Positions 17,130 to 25,875 of a stretch of DNA of 57,610 nucleotides are shown here, piece by piece; positions within the stretch are counted from its first letter, which is position 1, and every line of letters begins with the position of its first letter. The position numbers and the translations under genes were made by a program. The stretch spans positions 1-57,610 of the IMG/VR virus record IMGVR_UViG_3300034103_001617. One strand, given 5' to 3'. Source of the DNA: a virus. The notes beneath the pieces were generated by a model. That model ran no database searches, was not told where the DNA came from, and worked only from the letters and a program-made list of their open reading frames with translations.

Positions 17130-18215
17130 TTAGTTTGTTGCATTAAGAATGTACTTGCCGTACTTCTCATGGAATGAATCAAAGTTTTTAAGCTTGCTAG
17201 GCAGTAATGGCAAGTCATAAGTGGTCAAAGCAATTCGCGCACCCATAACCACAAGCTCGGTTTCAAAGTTCTTCATCATGTAGGCGAAGAAGTGATCTGC
17301 CATGCTGTGGAAAGTGTCGCTATCAACTTTGTTTTCAACCGCTGCTTGAAGCTCGTAGCACATTGATGTCACCAGGCTGTACATAGCACTGACTTCTTTG
17401 ACATTAAGGTCAGTAATCTTGCCGCTAAGAATGTCTTCGGGCTTGGGCATACGAGCACTGATCTTGCGATGCGACGCAAATTTTACTGCAAGGCCTTCAC
17501 CCACAGTGCCAGCAATAAGATTGGTTGCAGTCTCGTCGTCCAGCGTTGGATCGTACAGCAACTCACTAACAAAGGTCCAAGTACGTGGTGTAGCAAAAGC
17601 ACGACTTGAACTTTTAGCATCAAAGTCATACAAGTCTTGTTTTGCAAAACTTAGGTAACCAGTGACGTCTGGATGTATCTTGTTCATAGCAGCCCAATCC
17701 AGCCAGCTCTGAAAGTCAACTTTCATCTCTTGGTGAATAAAGCGATTGCTCAGCGGACTAGGCATACGATATGTTACACCTTTGTCGCTTTCACGATTGC
17801 CTGCTGCTACCATCACAACATTGTCAGGCAAAAAGTATTTGCCAATGCGTCGGTTTAGAATCAGCTGATACGCTGCCGCCTGTACACTGGGCGCAGCTGA
17901 GTTCATCTCGTCCATGAACAAAACCACCAGTGGATACTGTGCAGCAAGTTCTTCGTCTGGCAATTCAACTGGTGGTGCCCAATCCATCTTGCCAATCTCT
18001 TTGTTATAGAATGGAATACCGCGAATGTCTGTGGGTTCCATCTGGCTTAGGCGTAGATCAATCATGTACCCGCCTAGCTCTTGGGTGATACCTTCGACTA
18101 ATTCACTCTTGCCAATGCCTGGAGGCCCCCAAAGAAATAGTGGGCGCTTGGCACGAAAAGCCTGCAAAATACTTTTACGGGCTTGTTTACTAGTAACTGT
18201 ACGAGTTTCTGACAT
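17130..18215 (-). CDS. MoxR-family AAA+ ATPase
   Basis: 361 residues. Walker A GPPGIGKSEL (around residue 31), Walker B VLFMDEMN (around residue 98), sensor AAGNRESD and an arginine-finger region SNRF. AAGGAG precedes the ATG at 18215. MoxR ATPases pair with VWA proteins to assist maturation of metalloenzymes or complexes; the family was named from a methanol dehydrogenase operon, which is suggestive here, but MoxR/VWA pairs are widespread. The partner is at 14540-15835. Confidence 0.92.
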   Translation of the reverse strand: MSETRTVTSKQARKSILQAFRAKRPLFLWGPPGIGKSELVEGITQELGGYMIDLRLSQMEPTDIRGIPFYNKEIGKMDWAPPVELPDEELAAQYPLVVLFMDEMNSAAPSVQAAAYQLILNRRIGKYFLPDNVVMVAAGNRESDKGVTYRMPSPLSNRFIHQEMKVDFQSWLDWAAMNKIHPDVTGYLSFAKQDLYDFDAKSSSRAFATPRTWTFVSELLYDPTLDDETATNLIAGTVGEGLAVKFASHRKISARMPKPEDILSGKITDLNVKEVSAMYSLVTSMCYELQAAVENKVDSDTFHSMADHFFAYMMKNFETELVVMGARIALTTYDLPLLPSKLKNFDSFHEKYGKYILNATN

Positions 18216-18242
18216 AGGGCTCTCCTTTGTTATTAAGCATGT

Positions 18243-18271
18243 AGTATATAATAATGACTATTTGTGGTCAA
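18243..18271 (-). promoter_or_regulatory. Sigma70-like promoter for moxR
   Basis: -35 TTGACC, 17-base spacer, -10 TATACT, within the end of the upstream gene and just ahead of the MoxR gene. Confidence 0.75.
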
Positions 18272-18965
18272 TGATCTTGGCCCTGTTTAACTGTGTGGCA
18301 TCCGGTCTAAATGCTTTGATCGTACCTTTGACATTGATTCGGTCTCCCATTTTGGCCGGAATCCTAAAACTAAAAAACACTCGTTGACCTAGATCTGTGA
18401 TACCTGTGATAAAGTTTACGCCATATTTGATACTGAATATGTTTTTTATAACTTCAATTTCTACTTCAACCTTGTCGCCTATGGCACCAAGATCTGGCGC
18501 GGCACTGTTATACTTTTGATTAACCTCATCTTCGTGTAGGTATCTAAAATAACTTGCTATTGAACTAATCACAACAGCATATTCAAGTTTATTCTTGTGA
18601 GTAAACTTTTCCATGTTGCAGGCATTGTAAACTGTTCGCTCAAAGTCATTGAGTTTACCGCTAAGTGCCGCGAAGCAAAATTTTGCGTTCAAGTAAGTTT
18701 TGGCTTTTTGCCCTTGATCATAATCATCTTGGGTGAGACTTGCTAAGTTTGCAAGTACGTTGTCACTGATTGTTCGGTTTGGTTCTTTGATTTTCACTGA
18801 AACATCGTTGATGTTTTCGTACACTGCCTGCTTGTAATAGCCTTGGTTGATATTGTAGGCATGCACCGCCGCTGCCCATATATCTCGTTGATCAAATTCA
18901 AATTCAACTTTGTTTGCTTGATTTGATTGTGTGGGCATAGGACGATTTCTATAGTAAGTGTACAT
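18258..18965 (-). CDS. Protein with OB-fold-like C-terminus, unknown function
   Basis: 235 residues. ATG at 18965 has AGGA upstream. The N-terminal two thirds are helical. The C-terminal segment (GITDLGQRVFFSFRIPAK...GDRINVKGTIKAFRP...LNRAKII) resembles an OB-fold strand pattern, so single-stranded DNA or RNA binding is possible. Family not recognised. It is transcribed from its own promoter. Confidence 0.65.
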   Translation of the reverse strand: MYTYYRNRPMPTQSNQANKVEFEFDQRDIWAAAVHAYNINQGYYKQAVYENINDVSVKIKEPNRTISDNVLANLASLTQDDYDQGQKAKTYLNAKFCFAALSGKLNDFERTVYNACNMEKFTHKNKLEYAVVISSIASYFRYLHEDEVNQKYNSAAPDLGAIGDKVEVEIEVIKNIFSIKYGVNFITGITDLGQRVFFSFRIPAKMGDRINVKGTIKAFRPDATQLNRAKIIDHK

Positions 18966-18988
18966 AGCCTGCTTCCTGATTTTTCAAT

Positions 18989-19017
18989 ACTATAGCAAAC
19001 TATGAAAAAATGGTCAA
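18989..19017 (-). promoter_or_regulatory. Sigma70-like promoter
   Basis: -35 TTGACC, 17-base spacer ending GC, -10 TATAGT; it directly follows the terminator at 19019-19040 and drives the gene at 18258-18965. Confidence 0.8.
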
Positions 19018-19018
19018 A

Positions 19019-19040
19019 CAAAACCCTGCGCTAGGCAGGG
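19019..19040 (-). terminator. Rho-independent terminator
   Basis: CCCTGC/GCAGGG stem with a TTTTG tail on the minus strand; it ends the SAH hydrolase transcript. Confidence 0.75.
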
Positions 19041-19064
19041 CTTGATGTTGCTAAATCAACAATA

Positions 19065-19295
19065 TTACTTTTTATACAAGTCTCGCATGAATTCTTGTGC
19101 AACATAGTAATCTACTAGTTTTCTTTGAATCATTGTAATGACATCACCAGCATCGTCATCTACAATGAATCTAACAGGACATCGACCCCAGGTGTGATGT
19201 TTTACAAATTCAGAATAGTATCGCCTATGATTCTTGTTTGTAGGATCAAACACTACCCAGGGTCTAGCAGAAAGTTGAAGTTTACTCAAAGTCAA
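19065..19295 (-). CDS. Small phage-type protein co-translated with SAH hydrolase
   Basis: 76 residues with the phrases [20 protein letters not shown] and [13 protein letters not shown] followed by an amphipathic helix. Family of unknown function. The start overlaps the end of ahcY (ATGA), which suggests joint translation rather than a shared function. Confidence 0.7.
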   Translation of the reverse strand: MTLSKLQLSARPWVVFDPTNKNHRRYYSEFVKHHTWGRCPVRFIVDDDAGDVITMIQRKLVDYYVAQEFMRDLYKK

Positions 19296-20578
19296 TACCT
19301 GTAATGGTTTGGTTTATAAGGTCCGCTTGCATCAACACTGATATAAGCAGCTTGTGCTTGTGTAAGTTGCGTTAGTTTAGCACCAACATGTTCGAGATGC
19401 AACCTTGCTACCTCCTCATCTGCATGTTTTGGCAAAATATAAATTCCAATTTTGGAATAGTCCTGTGGTTTGGTCCATAATTCAATTTGGGCCAGCACTT
19501 GATTGGTAAAACTATTGCTCATTACATAACTAGGATGACCTGTGGCACAACCAAGATTTACCAATCTGCCTTTGGCCAAAACAATGATTCTGCGACCATC
19601 TGGCCAAATCACATGGTCAACCAATGGTTTGATTTCCTCCCATCGCAGATCCTGAAGCCCGGCGATATCAATCTCGCTGTCAAAGTGTCCTATGTTACAA
19701 ACAATGGCATTGTTACGCATTTTATCCATGTGCTGGCGAGTGATCACATCAATGTTGCCAGTGGCTGTAACAAAGATATCTGCCAGAGCACATGCGTCAT
19801 CCATGGTCACTACCTTGTAACCTTCCATAGCTGCCTGCAGAGCACAAATAGGATCAATTTCAGTTACCCAAACAATTGCACCCAATGCACGAAGTGCCTG
19901 TGCTGAACCTTTTCCAACATCACCATAGCCACAAACCACCGCAGTTTTTCCTGCAATCATAACGTCAGTGGCACGTTTTATACTGTCAACTAAACTTTCT
20001 CTACAGCCGTATAAGTTATCAAACTTGGATTTAGTTACACTGTCGTTGACATTGATAGCTGGCATCATCAAGGTTTGTTTTTGCACACGTTCATTCAACT
20101 TATGAATACCGGTTGTGGTTTCTTCGCTAACACCAACAATATCTGCAATCAATTCTGGTTTATGATCGTGAACATAGCCTGTGAGATCATGTCCATCATC
20201 TAACAATAGATTAGGAGTCCAACCATTTGGTCCTTGCAAAGTTTGTTCTATGCACCACCAATATTCTTCCTCGGTTTCACCTTTCCAGGCAAACACTGGA
20301 ATACCACGTGCAGCCAGTGCCGCAGCAGCATGATCTTGCGTACTAAAGATATTGCAACTACTCCAGCGTACTTCTGCTCCTAGATCAACCAAGGTTTCAA
20401 TTAAAACCGCAGTTTGTATTGTCATGTGTAAACTTCCGGTGATACGTGCTCCGGTAAGTGGTTTGCTGTGTTTGTATTTTTCTCTTACTGCCATTAATCC
20501 GGGCATCTCGGTTTCAGCAATGGCTATCTCACGTCGACCCCAATCAGCCAAACTGATGTCTGCTATTTTGTAATCCAT
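19292..20578 (-). CDS. ahcY: S-adenosylhomocysteine hydrolase
   Basis: 428 residues, full length. Substrate region [46 protein letters not shown] and the NAD site [13 protein letters not shown], with the C-terminal [10 protein letters not shown] that donates to the neighbouring subunit's cofactor site. The enzyme hydrolyses SAH, the inhibitory by-product of methyltransferases, to adenosine and homocysteine. Together with MetK (56649-57610) it forms part of a SAM cycle. Confidence 0.97.
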   Translation of the reverse strand: MDYKIADISLADWGRREIAIAETEMPGLMAVREKYKHSKPLTGARITGSLHMTIQTAVLIETLVDLGAEVRWSSCNIFSTQDHAAAALAARGIPVFAWKGETEEEYWWCIEQTLQGPNGWTPNLLLDDGHDLTGYVHDHKPELIADIVGVSEETTTGIHKLNERVQKQTLMMPAINVNDSVTKSKFDNLYGCRESLVDSIKRATDVMIAGKTAVVCGYGDVGKGSAQALRALGAIVWVTEIDPICALQAAMEGYKVVTMDDACALADIFVTATGNIDVITRQHMDKMRNNAIVCNIGHFDSEIDIAGLQDLRWEEIKPLVDHVIWPDGRRIIVLAKGRLVNLGCATGHPSYVMSNSFTNQVLAQIELWTKPQDYSKIGIYILPKHADEEVARLHLEHVGAKLTQLTQAQAAYISVDASGPYKPNHYRY

Positions 20579-20586
20579 AATTTCCT

Positions 20587-20826
20587 TTATTTTCTATATT
20601 CACGTTTTGGATAACGTGGTGGTTCTTTGTAAAGATATGCCTTGCCGACTTTGCCTTGTTCTATTTCGCTGAAAGCTGACGTCAACATGGTTTTGGCTGG
20701 TACTAGTGACGCATGCCCGGCTTTGAGTTCCCGCATGCGTTGACTAAGAATAAGCACTGTTTCAAAAATATTGCCTATTTGTTGTACAGCCGCTGCACTG
20801 CATAATGGTGTGGTATTTTCTGTCAT
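20587..20826 (-). CDS. RNA polymerase omega-subunit-like protein
   Basis: 79 residues from the ATG at 20826; an upstream ATG at 20874 would add a non-coding-looking AT-rich stretch. The sequence [21 protein letters not shown]...[10 protein letters not shown] parallels the RpoZ core (IGNRF...VLIAARRARQ...ALREIEEG). Omega helps assembly and stability of RNA polymerase, so this could be a viral omega mimic. The similarity is short and judged by eye. It lies eight bases upstream of ahcY. Confidence 0.6.
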   Translation of the reverse strand: MTENTTPLCSAAAVQQIGNIFETVLILSQRMRELKAGHASLVPAKTMLTSAFSEIEQGKVGKAYLYKEPPRYPKREYRK

Positions 20827-20874
20827 TGCATATTTACGTAAAAAAATATTTAACAGATTCTTTGCCCCTGGCAA

Positions 20875-21270
20875 TTATCGTGTTAATACACCAAGTTGAC
20901 GGTAGCCACGCACAGTGGGATGCACGCCGTCTTTGCTGACTTCGGGTATAGTGACAAACACATCACCAAATTCACGTGCAATTTTTTTCACAATACTTTG
21001 TTTGGCAGGCTTGTTAGCCGGAACGATCCAGTACACTGCACCGCTTTTGACTCTTGTACGCAGTGCCACTAACTCAACTTCGGTATTAAGACGATCATAG
21101 TCGTTGCTACCAAGACTGATGATTGTGGTACCTGCGGGTTTTACCTGCCGGCTGTACGTATCATTCCAGTCACGACTTGTAATACCCGTCTGTGCCAGAG
21201 TCACACATTCTGGCCTGTGCATAGCGATGCCGCGGGCAATGCTGTCGCCCAAGATCAGGCACTCAATCAA
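20875..21270 (-). CDS. SGNH/GDSL-family hydrolase
   Basis: 131 residues, a minimal version of the fold. Block I LILGDSIARG (nucleophile Ser), block III SLGSNDYD and block V KDGVHPTVRGY with Asp and His are all present. Small phage SGNH proteins may remove acyl or acetyl groups from polysaccharides. It overlaps the DUF3501 gene by ATGA. No signal peptide. Confidence 0.82.
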   Translation of the reverse strand: MIECLILGDSIARGIAMHRPECVTLAQTGITSRDWNDTYSRQVKPAGTTIISLGSNDYDRLNTEVELVALRTRVKSGAVYWIVPANKPAKQSIVKKIAREFGDVFVTIPEVSKDGVHPTVRGYRQLGVLTR

Positions 21271-21857
21271 TGTGTCACTCGATCAAAGTCTGCCAACAGG
21301 CTCTGCACAGTGCCGTCAAATACCCGAGCACTGTGAGTGTATTCCACATGGTCCACCCCTAGTGTCAATGCAGCCTGATTTTGTTGCAACGAGCGGATCA
21401 TGTCTGGGGTAAATTCAAAACGCAAGAAATGCACCGCTGAGGTTTTGGTATCTGTGCTGCGATCAAGATCTTCGTCAGCAATGGCATACACAGGGTCATG
21501 GCCTTCCACTCGTGCATACACACGATCTTCCACGCCGTGCAAACGTGTGAGAGCAGCGGCTCGCAGCGCAGGATCACTGTACTCAATGGTCATAGTGGCC
21601 TTGAGATTGGTGCCTGTGGGAATCAGCGGATTGTACGCATCTAACTCGTCTTGAATTCCCTGTTGATTGAATGTGCGTTCAATCAACAACATTTCTTGAA
21701 TCTGATACTGCACAGTGTTGCGATCTTCAAAATGCATGGTCATGTTTTGCCCCAGTTTGATCTGTCTACGACGACGATGTTCCACTGCTTTGCGTTTGTA
21801 GTCTGAACGCATCACACTGTATGTTTCTAATGAATGTAGGTCTTGAGGTGTTAGCAT
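21267..21857 (-). CDS. DUF3501 family protein
   Basis: 196 residues. The sequence shows the family phrases RNTVQYQIQEMLLIER, DELDAYNPLIPTGTNLKATMTIEY, YAIADEDLDRSTDTKTSAVHFLRFEF and GVDH. In many proteobacteria DUF3501 genes lie with rubrerythrin and an Fe-S oxidoreductase; here rubrerythrin is directly upstream and the oxidoreductase is missing. This argues for a cassette taken from a bacterial host. Function unknown, possibly peroxide defence. Confidence 0.88.
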   Translation of the reverse strand: MLTPQDLHSLETYSVMRSDYKRKAVEHRRRRQIKLGQNMTMHFEDRNTVQYQIQEMLLIERTFNQQGIQDELDAYNPLIPTGTNLKATMTIEYSDPALRAAALTRLHGVEDRVYARVEGHDPVYAIADEDLDRSTDTKTSAVHFLRFEFTPDMIRSLQQNQAALTLGVDHVEYTHSARVFDGTVQSLLADFDRVTH

Positions 21858-21898
21858 TTGTTGTCTCCTTACAGGGGCAATGCCCCCGCACTGTGTTG

Positions 21899-22333
21899 TT
21901 AGGCGCTCTCTGCGCGATATGCATCAAGGGTTTTCTTAAACTTACCTGCATGGCTACGCTCGGCCTTGGCCAAGGTATCAAACCAGTCGGCAATTTCGTC
22001 AAAACCTTCATCACGAGCATCACGTGCCATGCCTGGGTACATGTCTGTGTATTCGTGTGTTTCGCCATGGATAGCACTCTCTAATGCCTGCTCAATGTCA
22101 CCTGCTGGCAGGCCGGTTTCTGGGTCGCCTGAACCACCTGCAATTAGGTATTCCATGTGACCATGTGCATGGCCAGTTTCACCTTCTGCGGTGTGACGGA
22201 AAATACTTGCTACTTCAGGCGCACCAGCAATATCAGCCATGTTCGCGAAATACAAATAACGACGATTGGCTTTTGATTCACCTGCAAATGCATCCTTGAG
22301 ATGCTGTTCTGTTTTGGTTCCTGTTACGTTCAT
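21899..22333 (-). CDS. Rubrerythrin-type di-iron protein
   Basis: 144 residues, a four-helix ferritin-like domain without a rubredoxin tail. The metal ligands lie in [35 protein letters not shown] and AKAERSHAG. Such proteins reduce hydrogen peroxide or handle iron in stressed cells. AAGGAG precedes the start. It is followed by DUF3501 and has its own promoter, so it may protect Fe-S (radical SAM) enzymes during infection. Confidence 0.92.
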   Translation of the reverse strand: MNVTGTKTEQHLKDAFAGESKANRRYLYFANMADIAGAPEVASIFRHTAEGETGHAHGHMEYLIAGGSGDPETGLPAGDIEQALESAIHGETHEYTDMYPGMARDARDEGFDEIADWFDTLAKAERSHAGKFKKTLDAYRAESA

Positions 22334-22368
22334 CTGGGTCTCCTTAAAAAGTTTTGCGATGCAATACT

Positions 22369-22398
22369 ATTATATAGCATCATAGTCGCTATTGTCAA
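22369..22398 (-). promoter_or_regulatory. Sigma70-like promoter for rubrerythrin
   Basis: -35 TTGACA, 18-base spacer, -10 TATAAT, about 36 bases upstream of the start codon. Confidence 0.75.
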
Positions 22399-22456
22399 CA
22401 CAGATTTAGTAGATTTTGCCTAAATATTTTTTTATGAAGTCAATAGGTTTTTCTTA

Positions 22457-22637
22457 TTATTTTTTACGATAACTAGAGCACATCATTTCAAATTCTTGTT
22501 GTTTTGATTGCATCTGCCCGTATGAAGCTTTGGGGTTTCTTTGTCTGTATTCTTCCTTTTGACGCTCTAGGCATAGATCATATTCACTGCTGCATGCCTG
22601 TAACAGTAACATAGATAGAACTACAATGTATCGCATC
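22457..22637 (-). pseudogene. Small lipoprotein gene with an apparent +1 frameshift
   Basis: The frame ending at 22457 encodes LLLQACSSEYDLC and then a charged, Gln-rich segment of about 45 residues, but its first in-frame ATG is at 22612. AGGAG and an ATG at 22637 begin MRYIVV in another frame. Removing one T from the TTT at 22619-22621 would join them into a standard lipoprotein signal peptide with lipobox LQAC. It is either a recent frameshift, a sequencing error or a truncated gene. Confidence 0.5.
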
Positions 22638-22673
22638 TTTGTCTCCTAAAACTGTATTTACATTATAACCCAA

Positions 22674-22694
22674 TAAAAAAGCCCCGTCAGGGGC
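22674..22694 (-). terminator. Rho-independent terminator after the glycosyltransferase
   Basis: GCCCC-TGAC-GGGGC hairpin followed by six T on the minus strand. A second hairpin, ACCGG/CCGGT, stands just before it. Confidence 0.85.
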
Positions 22695-22737
22695 AACCGG
22701 TTACGAGTTCCGGTGACGCTCTATCATTGCGCCCGTT

Positions 22738-23463
22738 TCAACTCCAATATCGTTGATGACTCATTTGATTCCAGTATGCAGGATTGTTGCGATTCACAAA
22801 GTTTTTTACTAGATATCCAGCCATGCCAAAGTAACCCATTTTTTTAAATCTACGATTGTCTTGACCAAAGTAGTGATTGAGAATCTGAAATTTTTTTGGA
22901 TCATACTGCCTTGATAGGAAAAAATCTTCGCTGGTAATGTAGTGTTCATCAAAGCCGCCCAGATTTTCAAATACAGTTCTGCGAGTCAGCATGAAAGCAC
23001 CCACAGCAAATGGACTAAATCTGCTCAACACTGAGTTCACAGCATTGAACATGCTGAATCCAAGTTCAGCTCGCCAGTCATCAGCATAGCAGTATATCTT
23101 GGCAGTGACTAGATCAAGATCCTGCGTTTCCATGGCCCCCACTGCGTCACGGATCACCCAATTGTCATGGAACAGTACATCGGCATCGAGAAACAAGATA
23201 TAGGGAGTAGTTGCCTTGGCAGCTCCAATGTTTCGTGCTTGCGACACAGTTCCACCATTCACGATTTCAATATTGAGAAATTGACTGTTTGCAGCTATCA
23301 TTGTTCGGGTGTTGTCCGTGGAACTGTCTGCAATTATAATTTTTGTGTCGCTGATCTTTTGTGCTCTTAAGCCTGTGAGCATATGACCAATATAACTTTG
23401 TTCATTTTTACAGGGCACAACTATGGTAAGTTTTTCACTGAGTGGAATCATTTTTGTATGCAT
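22738..23463 (-). CDS. GT2-family glycosyltransferase
   Basis: 241 residues, GT-A fold: TIVVPCKNEQSYIG at the N-terminus, LFLDADV (metal-binding DxD) near residue 95 and TSEDFFLSRQY as the catalytic/acceptor region. No membrane helix. It lies 75 bases downstream of a PlcP/LpxH-like phosphoesterase with a Pho-box-like upstream element. In phosphate-starved marine bacteria PlcP works with a glycosyltransferase (Agt) that builds glycolipids on the released diacylglycerol; the arrangement suggests the same here, but the acceptor is not shown by the sequence. Confidence 0.82.
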   Translation of the reverse strand: MHTKMIPLSEKLTIVVPCKNEQSYIGHMLTGLRAQKISDTKIIIADSSTDNTRTMIAANSQFLNIEIVNGGTVSQARNIGAAKATTPYILFLDADVLFHDNWVIRDAVGAMETQDLDLVTAKIYCYADDWRAELGFSMFNAVNSVLSRFSPFAVGAFMLTRRTVFENLGGFDEHYITSEDFFLSRQYDPKKFQILNHYFGQDNRRFKKMGYFGMAGYLVKNFVNRNNPAYWNQMSHQRYWS

Positions 23464-23538
23464 TTGCCTTCAATTCTAAATGAATCAAACTTTGTCCAGT
23501 ACTGCATGGTCTGTCGGCTTTGCTCGCAAGTGGCTTGG

Positions 23539-24369
23539 TCAGGAAATTGCAGCGTCACTCGAGCTGGCACGTCTCGCGGATCGTTTATGTGAACTGCTAT
23601 CAATATCATCAACCACATCATCCTTCTCCCGGGTCCATGTCACAATATTCCAACTACCGTCGTGATTTTCAACAAGAGCCGTTAAACTTTCTACCCAATC
23701 GCCGTCATTCATGTATACGACACCATTTATTTCTTTTATTTCTGCATGATGTATGTGTCCACAAATTACACCATCAAAGCCACGCTTCTTGCAGTAGCTA
23801 GCTAAATTTTGTTCAAATTGAAAAATAAAATCAACAGCCCGCTTTACCCTGTGCTTAAGGAAACGGCTAAGACTAAAATAACCAATACCAATTCTATGTA
23901 GGAACCAATTAAATCTATTATTAACTGATAAGATGAAATCATATGCTCTATCTCCTAAAAAACTCAACCACGGTGCCAATCTAGTAATACCATCAAACAA
24001 GTCACCGTGTATGACCAAATATCTTTTACCATCGGCACCCACATGCTCGTATTGGTTGTGCATTTCTACCATGCCAAAGTGTAAGTTATATTGTAGGAAT
24101 GGTCTGAAAAATTCATCATGATTACCTAAAACATAAATGACCTTGGTATCTCGTTTGGCATGTCCCAGTATTCTTCTTATCACATTGGTATGACTCTGCT
24201 TCCATCGCCACTTGTTTTGTTTGATTTTCCATCCATCAATTATGTCGCCCACTAGGTAAAGATATTCGCAGGTGTGATGTTTTAAAAAATTATTCAAGGC
24301 GTCGGCCTTGCAGTCTTTGGTTCCAAGATGCACATCACTGATAAAGATACTGCGATAGTCTCTAGGCAT
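23539..24369 (-). CDS. PlcP/LpxH-like metallophosphoesterase
   Basis: 276 residues from the ATG at 24369; the open frame to 24426 runs into the upstream terminator. Metallophosphoesterase ligands: ISDVHLG, VGDIIDGW, GNHDE, VIHGD and GHIHH. The overall pattern (FLGDRAYD, ICGHIHHAEI, NDGDWVESLTALVEN) matches the UDP-diacylglucosamine-hydrolase-like group that includes the phosphate-stress phospholipase PlcP, which cleaves phospholipids so that glycolipids can replace them. A Ser/Arg-rich tail (about 30 residues) is unusual. The upstream Pho-box-like element supports the phosphate role. Confidence 0.85.
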   Translation of the reverse strand: MPRDYRSIFISDVHLGTKDCKADALNNFLKHHTCEYLYLVGDIIDGWKIKQNKWRWKQSHTNVIRRILGHAKRDTKVIYVLGNHDEFFRPFLQYNLHFGMVEMHNQYEHVGADGKRYLVIHGDLFDGITRLAPWLSFLGDRAYDFILSVNNRFNWFLHRIGIGYFSLSRFLKHRVKRAVDFIFQFEQNLASYCKKRGFDGVICGHIHHAEIKEINGVVYMNDGDWVESLTALVENHDGSWNIVTWTREKDDVVDDIDSSSHKRSARRASSSDAAIS

Positions 24370-24390
24370 AACTTTATTTAAGATAATCCA

Positions 24391-24408
24391 TGTTACCGTT
24401 TTGTTACA
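24391..24408 (-). promoter_or_regulatory. Pho-box-like element upstream of the phosphoesterase
   Basis: TGTAACAAAACGGTAACA on the minus strand: two TGTAAC-type half sites spaced 11 bases, as in PhoB sites. It differs from the element before pstS mainly in the spacer. It lies about 20 bases before the start codon, so the core promoter overlaps it. Confidence 0.65.
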
Positions 24409-24413
24409 AGCCA

Positions 24414-24444
24414 TAAAAAAAGGCACCGCAGTGCCTTTTTTTTT
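24414..24444 (-). terminator. Rho-independent terminator after the porin gene
   Basis: GGCAC-TGCG-GTGCC-type hairpin flanked by A-run and T-run, so it may work on both strands. Confidence 0.85.
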
Positions 24445-24456
24445 AGTGAGTGCGAC

Positions 24457-25863
24457 TTAGAAACTCAGCTGACTTCTAAACATCACTGCACGATCACCGT
24501 TCACGCGACTACCTGAACTACCTACTAGAGCATCAAACTTGGTATCAACATAGTTTAGCATGAATCTGAGGTTGTCGTTTACGAACCATGTCAATCCGTA
24601 TGTCATAGCAACCGCACGATTTGTTTTACCTGCTGCGACGGTGATATCGCTTGCGTCAAACTCACTTGCACGAACGCCTACTTGCCATGCACCACTGCCA
24701 CCTTTGCCTACTGGATTGTTTGGTTTGATCCAGTTGAACACACCATCTTTGTAAGCATGATTTTCGCCTGTTAAATTATAAAGTGCTTGTACATAGTAAC
24801 CTCGGATTTTTTGATCATTACCTGTGGTAGGATCATATGTGAAATCAAAATATTCGCCTTGTACTTTTGCACCCTTGAACGCCACGGCTGCTTCAAGACC
24901 TGCACGAGTTCTTTCGGTAGAACCACTCAAAGCAGGACCAACAAACCAACTGCTCTGTGTTCTTGCTTCAGTGCGACCACTTGAAGGAGTTACTCCACCT
25001 TTGATTGTGCCTATGCTGTAAGCTGCACCCAAGTGAGCGATAACATCTTTATTGCCTGCTAGTTCAGCCAAGTTAGTGGTGACACGACCAATGTAATCAA
25101 AGTTATCATTGACTGCATCTTTGTTACCACGACCACGGCTAACTGCTAATTGATAAGTTAGACCTGACACAGGAACACCATGCAACATAAAGCCAGTTTC
25201 TTTTGCAGGAATCAATTCACTATCATTCTGCCCAATCAAACTACGCTCCATGAAATCCAAATTATTAGAGCTAGTCATTTGTTCAAGACTGAATGGCATC
25301 TTAAACAAACCGAACTGAAACTGTGCTTCGGGATTGGCTGCATAGTTTACCCACATCTCGTCCATTGTGCTTGATGTTGATGAAGCACCTACATCGTTAC
25401 CAAAGTTAGCCAGTAACTGATATTTGAAATCTTTGTTGAACTGACCGCGCACACCAAATCTAGCACGACGAACTTCTGCTAGGTTCTGATACGAATCTGT
25501 GGTTTGACCGACACCGTAATCTGGTGTGAAGTGTCGATAGTCCATATGTAATCGACCTGTAAACTGGGCAGTGGTGTTTCCATCTTTGCTTTTGAGTCCG
25601 AGTCCGTTTTCTGTGACTGCACCGTCGTTGGCTCTAGCTTGTCTGTATTTGACTGAATCACTGACATCCTTGTCAATTCTTTGTTCTGCGAACTTTTTGT
25701 TTTCCGCTTTTTCTTCGTAGGCTTTGACTTTGGCATCATATTCTTTTTGTGTCAATACACCTTTATCTCGCAAGATATTTAGGGTATCAACATACTCATC
25801 TGCATAAGCCGATGTTGCAAAAACCAAAGACATGGCCAATGCAATTTTTGTAAATGTTTTCAT
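24457..25863 (-). CDS. Phosphate-selective porin (OprP/OprO-like)
   Basis: 468 residues. The signal peptide ends SAYA before DEYVDTL; a short coiled-coil region follows (residues 25-65), then a 16-strand beta-barrel pattern (TGRLHMDYRHF, EVRRARFGVRGQF, FGLFKMPFSLEQ, RFMLNYVDTKFD), ending in Phe as outer membrane proteins do. OprP-like trimers pass phosphate through the outer membrane and are Pho-regulated in bacteria. A virus-borne outer membrane porin is unusual; it would act with PstS from the upstream gene. Short leader with a GGAC-type ribosome site. Confidence 0.9.
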   Translation of the reverse strand: MKTFTKIALAMSLVFATSAYADEYVDTLNILRDKGVLTQKEYDAKVKAYEEKAENKKFAEQRIDKDVSDSVKYRQARANDGAVTENGLGLKSKDGNTTAQFTGRLHMDYRHFTPDYGVGQTTDSYQNLAEVRRARFGVRGQFNKDFKYQLLANFGNDVGASSTSSTMDEMWVNYAANPEAQFQFGLFKMPFSLEQMTSSNNLDFMERSLIGQNDSELIPAKETGFMLHGVPVSGLTYQLAVSRGRGNKDAVNDNFDYIGRVTTNLAELAGNKDVIAHLGAAYSIGTIKGGVTPSSGRTEARTQSSWFVGPALSGSTERTRAGLEAAVAFKGAKVQGEYFDFTYDPTTGNDQKIRGYYVQALYNLTGENHAYKDGVFNWIKPNNPVGKGGSGAWQVGVRASEFDASDITVAAGKTNRAVAMTYGLTWFVNDNLRFMLNYVDTKFDALVGSSGSRVNGDRAVMFRSQLSF

Positions 25864-25875
25864 TTGTTGTCCTTA

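Noticed and set aside
22695-22740. tRNA-like D-arm and anticodon-arm pattern before the glycosyltransferase terminator
   Set aside because: No acceptor stem or T arm can be formed; more likely part of the terminator structure.
23480-23801. Plus-strand frames opposite the phosphoesterase C-terminus
   Set aside because: Low-complexity His/Ser shadows of the minus-strand gene; no start signals.
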